From G965205525 sp965205525 (GTDB lineage: Bacteria; Pseudomonadota; Gammaproteobacteria; JABABF01): a DNA stretch of 64,000 nucleotides. A model generated the notes under the pieces. The model had not been told where the DNA came from, searched no databases, and saw only the letters and a program-made list of their open reading frames with translations. The stretch lies in contig OZ242171.1 in NCBI GenBank assembly GCA_965205525.1, forward strand, positions 682,001 to 746,000. The letters run 5' to 3'. The translations under genes and the position numbers were made by a program. Shown one piece after another: positions 35,942 to 47,900 of this stretch. Numbering within the stretch: position 1 is the first letter of the stretch; every line of letters starts with the position of its first letter.

Positions 35942-38900
35942 CTATTCCCGTCCCAGGAGCTGTCGGATAATGCGAAGCCGCGCATCGCGAGCCTGCTCGG
36001 CCTCGGCGATTGTCGTCTCCGGCGCGGAGGAAGCAGCGGCGGGAAGAAGCAATTCGTCTTGGACATTTGCCAAGGCCTGCAGCAGTATGGCCAGTGTCTG
36101 CACACTGCCGACACCAGTGCCGGTCACATCCGGCAGCCGGACGTTCTGCAGATCTGCCAGCCGGTCGGGAGAACTTTCAAAGGCAAGTCCAGCCGCCAGT
36201 GCCTCGGAACCGAGGGCAGTGCAGCTGGCCGGCAGCGGCCGGAGACCTCCCCCCGCACACAGCCTCTCATAGCGCAGAAGCAGCACCAGGTCATCTGCGC
36301 TTACCCCGTCCGATGGATTATTGAAGTCCAGGGGCAGGGGCACGACTGCCGCCACCATCACTGTAAGTGTCGCAGATACGCTTATCCCATCGCTCTCTAT
36401 TACAGTGAAAGTCCAGGTGCCCGGCACTGCATCCGGGATAAAGGTCAGGCCGCCCGTAGAGGTTTCAGCCGACACTGGTATCAGGACATTGCTGCGCGTG
36501 CTTCCATCGGGAGGTGCAACTGCCACCTCCAGAATGACAGATATCCCGGCCGGGTCTTCCCCGGAGAGTATTGCTGCCGACAGGCGCACCTCATCGCCGG
36601 GGAAGACATCCTCCTCGGGATTTGCAGACAGAACGACACGAACAGCAGTGCCCACCAGCACGGTCACTTCGGCTCCGCTGTCTTCCAATACTCCTGCCGG
36701 CCCCCGGGCAGTAAAGCGCAGACGGCCTGTTCCCAAATCACTGGCACTGAAAGTGAGCTGCAGGGTAGAGGACAGAGCTTCCTGCTGCTCTGATATCGTA
36801 TTGCTGCCTTCATCGGTCACCGCCACGGTCACCATGACCGTGGAGGATAGTGCCGGCATCAGGCGCAGGATAAGCGTTATCGTCCCGTCCGAGGCAACGA
36901 TGGTCCCGCCAGTCAGCTCCAAAAGGAGCCGGGGCTGCGGCCCGACAATCACCGTAAGAGAAGAAAGATTTGCATCCGTCTGCAGCAGCGTTGATGCTGT
37001 CTCCGCCGATACGGTCCATTCGCCCTCGGTCAGGGCTTCCTCGCCAGCAAAGGTCACCGTGACCGATGTCTGCCCCTCCAGCAATCTTCCCGTCACCGTC
37101 CGCTGCTGGGTGCTTTCCTGCAGCGTCGCCCGCAGGGTCAGCTCCGCATCCCCTGCCACAGGAACCATTCCCTCCGTGCGCACCCTGATATTCAGCTCTG
37201 CTCCCTGCAGTATTTCTCCCGACAGGTTTGCAAGCCTGATAAGGGGAGCAGCAATCCGCAGTGTCGCGGTCGCCATTGACACATCTGCCACCGTCCGGAC
37301 AGCCGCATCCGTCACCTGCACACTAAAATTCCATATTCCCGGAGCCAGTTCGCCAGGGTCATACACGACCATTGCAGAGGTTGCAGCCGCGTCCAGATTT
37401 ACAGCTGTCGTCTGTGGCAAAAATGACGGGGAGACCGGCTCCGCCACCACGTTTAGATTCACAGCCACGCCGAGAGGCACGACACTGCCCAGGATAAGAC
37501 GCGCCGACTCCCCTGCCGGCACCCTTTCCAGCACAGGGGTCAGGGTCAGGGCAGCGGGCTCCACGGTGACCGTGTCCCGAGCACCCTCCGTTCGGAATGT
37601 ATCGGGCCGCTCTGCCTCTGCCGTCAGCAGCCACTCCCCGGGGGGCAGCGAAGTGAACTCCACATCGGCAGAGAAATCAGGCTGAGATCCCAGCACGGCG
37701 CTCCTCTCTCTATCCGCTCGCATCGCCTGGCGCGCGATAACCCTCACACCGAGCCCCTCATCCTCCGGCATGGCCAAAGCTTCCACCCTCACCGTTATCC
37801 GAGTGCCCGCTGCCACCGAAGCCGGCCCCAGCCGCTCTAGGCGAAGCAGGGGAGGGCGCACCGTCATCGTTGCCGTAGGAGGGAAAACCGGCACTGTCCC
37901 CGGCGGGCTCACACTCGCCGTCAGGGTCCATCTGCCGGCAGAGAGTGCTCCCGGGCCAAATACCGCCGCTGCGGTTGTATCAGAAGGCGAAAGCACCGCC
38001 ATTGCCATCCTGGTGAGCGTCCTTTCGCCGAACAGCCGCATTGCTGTTATATCCACGGTCAGCCTTTCACTTATTGAGGTCGTGCTCTTCCGCAGACGGA
38101 TAGACACCGGCTGGGCCGGGTCCACCAGCTGCGGTGGCAGCTCCAGGAGAAGAGTCGGCTCTGCTATCACTTGCAGTGTTAGCGATGCCGGCATCACATT
38201 CAGATCAAGCGCTCCGCCTGTGCCCAGGCTTTCCGCTCTCAGTTCCACAGGACCTGCCATGGCCGGTGCCCTGAACGCTAATGTCACCGTTGCGGTCGTA
38301 TCTGTCAGCATTCCCCTCTCAGAAGCTGTGCCGAATGTCACTGCCACTTCCACCGATGCACCCGCAGGCAATGCGGGACTTATCCCCACTATTACATCAA
38401 AGAGGCTATTTGCGTTCACCGCTGAAGGGGGCGCCGACAGGGTCAGCATTGCCTGCAAAGGAGATGCCGTCACCGCAAGCGAAGATGCATCAGGCACCGC
38501 CACTTCCAGGGAACCCGAACTCGTCTGTGGAACGCCTGTCGCTGTCACACTCACTTCGCCTGCACGGGCTGGTGCCGTGAAAGACACCGATGCCGTGGGT
38601 GTCCGGGCCGTCAGCACAGCCTCTGTATTCGTCGTGCCATCGCTCACCGTAACCAGGACAGTGGTGCCAGCCGGCACTGCATTGTCGCCAGTGCCCACTG
38701 TCACCATGAAATCCTCACCCACCTGCACCGATCCCGGTCCTGCCAGCGAAAGCGTCAGCTGCACCGGCACCACCGCTATCTGCGTTGAAGCGCCGAGCAC
38801 CATCACGCGCAGAGTATCCGTAACCTCCGCGCTGCCGCTTAGCGCCAGCGAAAATTCACGCGCTGCAATCGGCGCAGCAAAAGGCAGCGATGTCGCGGGG

Positions 38901-41900
38901 GCCGTACCCGTCAGCACTGCCGTCCTTTCTGCTCCCTCAAAACTCACTGTCACCATCACAGCCGTCTCCGCCGGTATCGGCGTCGTATCGGACACGCCGA
39001 CGGCAACCATGAACTCGCCGCCCACCGTCACGCTCGCCGGCGCATCCAGCGTCAGTTCCACCGTGCTCATCGCGCGCACCTGCACGCTCTGTGCCTCCGC
39101 AGCCGCCACTTCCACAAGACCCGCAGGCTCCACGACAGCTGCAGCTGCCGTCACCTCCAGAATCCCCGATGCCGGCGCTGTAAAGGTCACCATGCTCTCG
39201 GGGTCCCGATCGCTCAGCGTGACCTGCCTGGTTGATTCGTTGAAAGTCACCACCGCTGCAACCGTGGTATTCGCCAGCAATGTAGGCGACACACCCGCTG
39301 TCACTGTGAAACTCTGGCCGGCATCCACCGGGTTCGGATCCGGCTCCGAAAGCGTCAGCTGCACCGACAGCGCTGTCACCCTCACCTGGGCGACTGCAGC
39401 GGTGTCCACCATCACCTGCAGGATATCGGGATCCGCCACGTCCACCGCAGCCGTCGCAGTCACCGGCAGACCACCGGGCGCAAGGCGGGCCGGCGCTGTG
39501 AAGCTCGTGGTCACCGAAGAAACTGCAGCCGTAAGCACCACTTCCCTTTCCGCTCCATCAAAACCGACCGTCACCCTCACCGTCGCCGCCGCCGGTATCG
39601 GAATATCCGTGCTCACATCCACATCAAAAGCGCTCCCTGCCTGCACCGCCTCGGGGGCAGCCAGCTGCAAAGCCAGCTCAACCTCGCCCCGAACCCGAAC
39701 CGTCGCCGCCGCCGGCAGCACATTCAGATCAAGCGCTCCGCCCTCGGTACCCGCGCCAGCCGCTCTCAGCTCCCGAACGCCCCCTGTATCCGGCACATCC
39801 ACTTCCACTGTGCTCTCGCTCGCCTCCCTCGTCAGGCGCACCACCCCCACAAATGTATCGCCAAAACTGACCGTCACCGTCACGGTTGTCCCCGCCGGCA
39901 CTGGCGTTACACCAGACACACCCACGGTAATCGCGAAGGTGCTCCTCGCCGAGACTAGACCCTCCGGGACTCCTGACAGCGAAAGCTGCACATCCACCCC
40001 AAACGCCGTCACCGCAAGCGGAGATGCATCGGATACCGCCACTTCCAGGGAACCCGAACTCGTCTGTGAAACGCCTGTCGCTGTCACGCTCACTTCACCC
40101 GCACGGATTGGTGCCGTGAAAGACACCGATGCCGTGGGTATCCGGGCCGTCAGCATAGCCTGCTCATCCGTCACGCCATCGCTCACCGTAACCAGGACAG
40201 TTGTGCCTGCCGGCACGGCATCGTCGCCAGTACCTGCCGTCACCGAGAAATCCTCACCCACCTGCACCGATTCCGGTCCTTCCAGCGAAAGCGTCAGCTG
40301 CACCGGCACCACCGCTATCTGCGCTGAAGCGCCCCGCACCATCACGCGCAGAGTATCCGTAACCTCCACGCTGCCGCTTAGCTCCAGCGAAAGTTCGCCC
40401 GCTCTCACCGGCGCAACAAAAGGCAGCGATGTCGTGGGGACCGCATCCGTCAGCACTGCCGCCCGGATATCTGCATCGGACAACAGCATTTCCGCAAGGA
40501 CCAACATCACATCCAGCTCTGCTCCATCCGGTATCGGCGTCGTATCAGACACGCCCACGGCAACCGTGAACGAGCTGCCCACCGTCACGCTCGCCGGCGC
40601 ATTCAGCGTCAGTTCTACCGTGCTCATCGCGCGCACCTGCACGCTTCGTACAGCCTCAAGGACTGTCACAATAACCGCAGGCTCCACGGCAACCGAAACT
40701 GCCGTCACCGCCAGAGTCCCCGACGCCGGCGCTGTGAAGCTCACCATGCTCTCGGGTTCCCGCTCGCTCAGCGTGACCTGCCTAGTTGATTCGTTGAAAG
40801 TCACCGCCGCTGTAATCGTGGTATCCGTCAGCAATGCCGGCGGCGCACCCACTGTCACTGTGAAACTCTCGCCGGCATCCACTGGGTTTGGAGCAGGCTC
40901 CGAAAGCGTCAACAGTATGACCTCCGAAAGTATTCTTACCCGGACGGCTGCAACGGGCGTCACCACCACCAAGATATCGGCATCGGCATCCGCCATTTCC
41001 ACCGTAGCCGTCGCAGTCACCGGCAGACCACCGGGCTCAAGGCGGGCCGGCGCTGTGAAGCTCGTGATCACCGAAGCAGCTGCAGCCGTCAGCACCACTT
41101 CCCTTTCCGCTCCATCAAAACCGACCGTCACCGTCACCGTCGTCTCCGCCGGCACCGGAATATCCGTGCTCACCGTGACATTAAATTCACCCCGTGCCGA
41201 CACTGTCGGAGGCGCATTCAGACTCGGCGACAGGGGAACCCGCTGCTGAATTTGCACTGTCGCCGCAGTCGGCAGCACATTCAGCTCAAGCGTGCCGCCT
41301 GTGCCAACGCTTCCCGCTCTCAGTTCCACAGCACCTCCCATGGCCGGTGCCATGAACTCCAATGTCATCGTTCTGACTGTACCTGTCAGCATCGCAGACT
41401 CAGAAGCTGTGCCGAGTGTCACTTCCACTTCCACCGATGCATCCGCAGACAATGCGGGACTTATCCCCACTGTTACTTCAAAGGTGCTATTTGCGCTCAC
41501 CAGGGAAGAGGGCACCGACAGGGTCAGCATCGCCTGCAAAGGAGATGCCGTCACCGCAAGTGCAGATGCATTGGATACCGCCACTTCCAGGGAGCCCGAA
41601 CTCGTCTCTGGAACACCTGTCGCTGTCACACTCACTTCGCCTGCACGGGCTGGTGCCGTGAAAGACACCGACGCTGTGGGTGTCCGGGCCGTCAGCACAG
41701 CCTCTGCAGCCGTCGTGCCATCTCTCACCGTAACCAGGACAGTTGTGCCAGCCGGCACTGCATCGTCGCCAGTGCCCACCGTCACCGAGAAAGCATCACC
41801 CACCTGCACCGATCCCGGCCCTTCCAGCGAAAGTGTCAGCTGCACCGGCACCACCGCTATCTGCGCTGAAGCGCCCAGCACTATCACGCGCAGAGTATCC

Positions 41901-44900
41901 GTAACCTCCGCGCTGCCGCCTAGCTCCAGCGAAAATTCGCCCGCTGCAGCCGGCGCAGCAAAAGACACCGATGTTGTGGGGGCCGTACCCGTCAGCTCTG
42001 CCGTCTTTTGCACTCCCTCAAAACTCACTGCCACCATCACCGTCGTCTCCGGCGGCACCGGCATCGCCTCAGATGCGCCCACGGCAACCGTGAACTCACC
42101 GCCCACCGTCACCCTCGCCGGCGCATCCAGCGTCAGTTCTACCGTGCTCCTCGCGCGCACCTGCACGGTCACCTCGGCTCCGCTGTCTTCCAATACTCCT
42201 TCCGGCCCCCGGGCAGTAAAGCGCAGGCGGCCTGTTCCCAAATCACTGGCGCGGAAAGTGAGCTGCAGGGAAGAGGACAGAGCCACCTGCCGCTCTGATA
42301 TCGTATTGTTGTCTTCATCTGCCACCGCCACGGTCACCATGACCGCGGAGGATAGTGCCGGCATCAGGCGCAGGGTAAGCGTTATCGTTCCGTCCGAGTC
42401 AACGATGTCACTTCCGCCAGTCCGCTCCAAAAGGAGCCGGGGCGGCGGCCCGACAATCACTGTCAGGGAAGAAAGATTTGCATCTGTCTGCAGCAGCGTT
42501 GATGCTGTCTCCGCCGACACGGTCCAGTCACCCTCCGTGAGGGCATTTTCGCCGGCAAAGCTTACCGTGACCGATGTCTGCCCCTCCAGCAAGCTTCCCG
42601 TCACCGTCCGCTGCTGGGAGCTTTCCTGCAGCGTCGCCCGCAGGGTCAGCTCCGCATCCCCTGCCACAGGAATCATTCCCTCCGTGCGCACACGGATCGT
42701 CAGAGAATCTCCCTGCAGTATTACGCCCGACAGGTTTGCAAGCCTGATGAGGGGAGCAGCAATCCGCAGTGTCGCGGTCGCCATTGACACATTCGCCACC
42801 ATCCGGACAGCCGCATCCATCACCTGCACATTAAAATTCCATATTCCCGGAGCCAATTCGCCAGGGTCATACACGACCATTGCAGAGGTTGAAGCCTCGT
42901 CCAGATTTACAGCTGTCATCAGCGAAGATGACAGAGAGACCGGCTCCGCCACCACAGTTACATTCACAGCCACGCCGAGAGGCACGATACTGCCCAGGAT
43001 AAGACGCGCCGACTCCCCTGCCGGCACCCTTTCCAGCACAGGGGTCAGGGTCAGGACAGCGGGCTCCACGGTGACCATGTCCGTAGAAGCCTCCGTTCGG
43101 AATGCATCAGGCCGCTCTGCCTCTGCCGTCAGCAGCCACTCCCCGGGCGGCAGCGAAGTGAACTCCACATCGGCAGAGAAATCAGACTGAGATCCCAGCA
43201 CGGCACTTATCTCTATATCCGCTCGCATCGCCTGGCGCGCGATGACCCTCACACCGAGCCCCTCATCCTCCGGCATGGCCTCCGCTGCCACCCTCACCGT
43301 TATCCGAGTGCCCGCTGCCACCGAAGCCGGCCCCAGCCGCTCTAGGAGAAGCAGGGGAGGGCGCACCGTCATCGTTACCGTAGGAGGGAAAACCGGCACT
43401 GTCCCCGGCGATCTTACTCTCGCCGTCAGGGTCCATCTGCCGGCAGAGAGTTCTCTCGGGCCAAATACTGCCGCTGCGGTTGTGTCAGAAGGCGAAAGCA
43501 GTGCCGTTGCCGTGCTGGTGAGCATCATTCCGCCGAACTGCCGCATTGCCGTTATATCCACGGTCAGCTCTTCGCTTATGGTCGTGCTCTTCTGCAGGCG
43601 GATAGACACCGGCTGGGCCGGGTTCACCGGCTGCGGCGGCAGCTCCAGAAAAAGAGACGGCTCTTCTGTCACTTGCAGTGTTGCCGACGCCGAGCTGAAG
43701 TCCACCAGGGTCAGGGGAAATGACTCCGTATCTGTCATCAGTACAGAGGGCAGCGCCTCAGTAATCTCAAAATTCCAAGTCCCCCGTCTCACCAGGCTCA
43801 GCATATTCGCAGGGAATATCGCTTCGGCGGCAAGTGCAGAGGGTTCGAGTACGGCGGCGGCTGATACCGTTATGACGGGAGTATCTGCATGGGTTGCCAT
43901 CACCATGACACGCACCTCCACCCCCAGTGCCACCTCCGTATCTACCTCAATCACCGCATCCTGCCCTTGGAACAGATCCATCGGCGCCGACAGGCCAAGG
44001 GCTGATGGCCCTATCCTCACCTGCAGCTGCAGAGCGGATGTGGATACTTCGGCAGAGCCCTCGGGCATGATCCCCGCAATCGTCAGGACCCATTGGCCCG
44101 GAGACAGCACATTCTCTCCCTCAAAGATTGCCCTTCCCATCTCCTCCCCTGCAGACAGCTGAGTCGTTGCCGTTGCTGTCGTCACCGTCGCCGGTGCTGC
44201 AGCTGTACGAACCGCCTGTACCGTCACCGTCAGATCCTGCATCAGGGGACGATCTGCCATCACCGTAACCGCCAAAGAGCTGCCTGCCGGTACCACTGGC
44301 TCTGCAGTCTCCTGCAGGGAGAGGGTCAGCAGCGGCGGCGGAATAAAAACACGCACCGTAAGCGAAGAAATATTTGCATCTGTCTGCAGCAGCGTTGATG
44401 TTGTCTCCGCCGACACGGTCCATTCACCCTCCGTGAGGGCATTTCCGCCAGCAAAGCTTACCGTGACCGATGTCTGCCCCTCCAGCAATCTTCCCGTCAC
44501 CGTCCGGTGCTGGGTGCCTTCCTGCAGCGTCGCCCGCAGGGTTACCTCCGCATCCCCTGCCACAGGAACCATTCCCTCCGTGCTTATTCTGATATTCAGA
44601 TCTGCTCCTTCTGGTATTCTGCCCGACAGGTTTGAAAGCCTGATAAGCTGCGGCGGTTTAACGGTCACTGCAAGCGTAGAATTTGCACCGGTCTGCAGCA
44701 GCGTGGATGATGTCTCCGCCGACACGGTCCATTCGCCCTCGGTCAGGGCGTTCTCGCTGGCAAAACTCACCGTGACCGATGTCTGCCCCCCCGTAAATAA
44801 TCCCGTCATCGTCCGCTGCTGAGTGCTTCCCTGCAGCGTCGCCCGCAGGGTCAGCTCCGCATCCCCTGCCACAGGAACCATTCCCTCCGTGCTCACCCTG

Positions 44901-47900
44901 ATATTCAGGTCTGCTCCCTGCGGTATTTCGCCCGACAGGTTAGAAAGCCTGATGAGCGGAGCAGTAATCCGCAGTGTCGCCCGGGCTGCCGACAGGGCTG
45001 TCCTGTCTATCCCATCTGCCATATCTGCCGGCACCGATGCCGAAAACATCCACTCGCCCTGGCCGAGAGCACGCCCCGAGAACACGGCATCTGCCTGAGT
45101 ATTTGGCGGCATCAGAGTCGCCTCTGCCGTGCGAACCCGGCTGCCCTGCCGCGCCTGCACTATCACGGTCAGCAAAGAGCGCGGGGTCTGCGCTGCATTC
45201 ACCGTCACCCGCACTTCCTGCCCCGCCAGGACCCGGGGGATTCCCTGCACCCGCCAGACGCTGATGCCTTCAGACGCATCATTTGAGCTGCTAAACACCA
45301 GGCCGCCGGCCGGACTGGCCGCCAGGCCAACCGGGCTGGCTGAAGCATGTCTGTCGGCAAAACGGAGGGTGCCGTCATCGTTTCTCTGCCAAAGAGAGAT
45401 GCCATCCTGCAATTCGGCCACTGCCAGCACTTCCCTGGTGGCGGCTAAGCCTATGGCTTCCCCGGCCAAGAAGCTGTCATCGCCATAGGAGGCCACAGGA
45501 TCAAGGTTCTCCCCTGCGGCATTCACTCTGTAAACAGACAGTGGATCTGTTGCAGGACCTGCTTCAACCTGGTTGGACACGAACAGAAAACGACCGGCGG
45601 GGCCGAGGGTCACAACCCGGGGGTTGCGGAGCCTCTGGCCGTCTCTAAGAGTCCTCACAAAGGAAACCGTGGGCGCTTCAGCATTCACACGCCAGATGCC
45701 GAGCGTGCTGGTCCCGATAGTGAATTGACTCGTGCTGATCCCGATAGTGAAACTGTCGTAGTATGAGCCCACAAACAGCAGGCTGCCGTCCGGGGTCACG
45801 GCGGCACCGGCAGCCCGGTTCAAGCCCTCTGTATCCGTAGTCCCGGCAGGGACATGCACATCGGTCTGAACAAGGGTGCCGGAAGGGTCTACACTCCACA
45901 CACTGAGGGCGCCTCCGGCACTGTCTGACTCCCCTCTGCTCGTCACAAACAGCAGGCGGTCATCCGGGCTCAGCACGACATCCCAAACGTTGGTCAGTCC
46001 TGTGATGATGTTCTCTGCAGCATCTGTTCCTTCCCCTGTGTACTTTGCCACTTCCACCAGGCTGCCGTCATCGGCATTCAGGCGCCAGACACTGATAGTG
46101 CTAATACTGGCACTATCCGACGCAAACACAAGACTGCTGTCCCGGTTCACTGCCAGGCCGCTGCCTCCCAGGCCGGCACCCGTATAAGTTTGAACCGGGG
46201 TGACCATGCCCCTGGCGCTGTCTATCCCCCAGACCGTGATGCCGCCGCCGCCGCTGGCAAGCAGCCACCTGCCGTCTGGACTGACGGCAAGCCCTTCTTC
46301 GGTTCCATTTGCAAGGCCGGTGTTAGCATCGGTCTGAACCAGCCTCGTCTCCCCCGATTGCACTCCCTGGTCCGCCGAGAGACCCAGCCTGAGCAAAAAC
46401 GGTCCGACAGTCACTGCAAGGGTAGAATTTGCATCTGTGCTGAGCAGGCGTGATGGTGTTGCCGACAAGACCCAGTCACCCTCGGTCAGGGCATTCTCGC
46501 CGACAAAGCTCAGCGTAAGCGATGTCTGCCCCTCCGGTAATAATCCCGTCACCGTCCGATGCTGAGTGCTTTCCTGCAGCGTCGCCTGCAGGGTCACCTC
46601 CGTATCCCCCAGCACAGGGGCCCCCTCCGCGCTCACCCTGATATTCAGATCGGCTCCTTGCAGTATTCTGCCCGACAGATTTGAAAGCCTGATAGGCGGC
46701 CCGCCGATGCGCAGTGTCCCCCGGGCCGCAGACAGAATCGTCCTGTCTGCCATATCTGCCGGCACCGATGCCGAAAACATCCACTCGCCCTGGCCGAGAG
46801 CGCTCCCCGGGAACACGGCATCTGCCTGGGTATCTGACGGCATCAGGGTCGCCATTGCCGTCCTGACCCGGCCGCCCTGCCTCGCCTGCACTATCACGGT
46901 CAGGGCTTCGCCGGGCGCCGACTCTGCATTCACCGTCACCCGCACTTCCTGCCCCGCCGGCACCCGGGGGATTCCCTGCACATGCCAGACACCGATGCCG
47001 GCAGACGCATCACTTGAGCTGCTAAACACCAGGCCGCCGGCCGGACTGGCCGCCAGGCCAATCGGGCTGGCCGAAACATGCCTGCTGGCAAAGCGGAGAG
47101 TGCCGTCATCGTTTCTCTGCCAAAGAGAGACACCATCCTCAAATTCGGCCACTGCCAGCACTTCCCTGGTGGCGGCTAAGCCGATGGCAAACCCCGCTAA
47201 GAAGCTGTCCCCGCCATAGGTGGCCACGCGTTCAAAACCATCCCCTGCAGCGTTCACTCTGTAAACAGACAGTACAGATATTGGAAAAACCGTAGAAACC
47301 TGGTTGGACACAAACAGAAAACGACCGGCGGGGCCGAGGGTCACAACCCGGGGCCTACCCAGTCCGGGTGGACCAAAAGCTCTCCCTGCAAAGGTGACCG
47401 AGGGCAGAGACGTGTCAGCATTCACACGCCAGAGACCGAGCGAGCCGGAGCCCCTAATGGGGGGTGGGTCGTCGTATGAGCCCACAAACAGCAGGCGGCC
47501 ATTCGGGCTTACGGCGGCACTGCCAGCCCCTTGCAAGCCTTGTATATCACCAGTATCGGCCGCGATATGCACATTGGTCTGAACAAGAGTGCCGGAAGAG
47601 TTTACACGCCATACACTGAGGGCACTTCCGGCAAAGCTAACGTTCCCGTCTGACTCCCCCCTGCTCGTCACAAACAGCAGGCGGTTATCCGGGCTCAGCA
47701 GGACATCATGGGTGAACGTCAGCCCTGTGACGGTGTTCTCTGCAGCAGCATCTTCTTCCCCTGTGTACTTTGCCACTTCCTCCAGGAAGCCATCATCGGC
47801 ATCCAGGCGCCAGACACTGATAGTGCTGATACGGGCGCCATCCGACGTAAACACAAGACGGCTGTCTCGGCTCACTGCCAGGCCACGGCCTCCCAGGCCA

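Noticed and set aside
37770..41249. Long open frame on the + strand (over 1,100 codons), with others near 41292-43190, 51327-52868 and 54591-56108
   Set aside because: They are antisense to the giant genes, repeat with the same period as the modules, have Ser/Thr/Pro/Arg-biased low-complexity translations and no recognisable domain. They are shadows of GC-rich repeated coding DNA.
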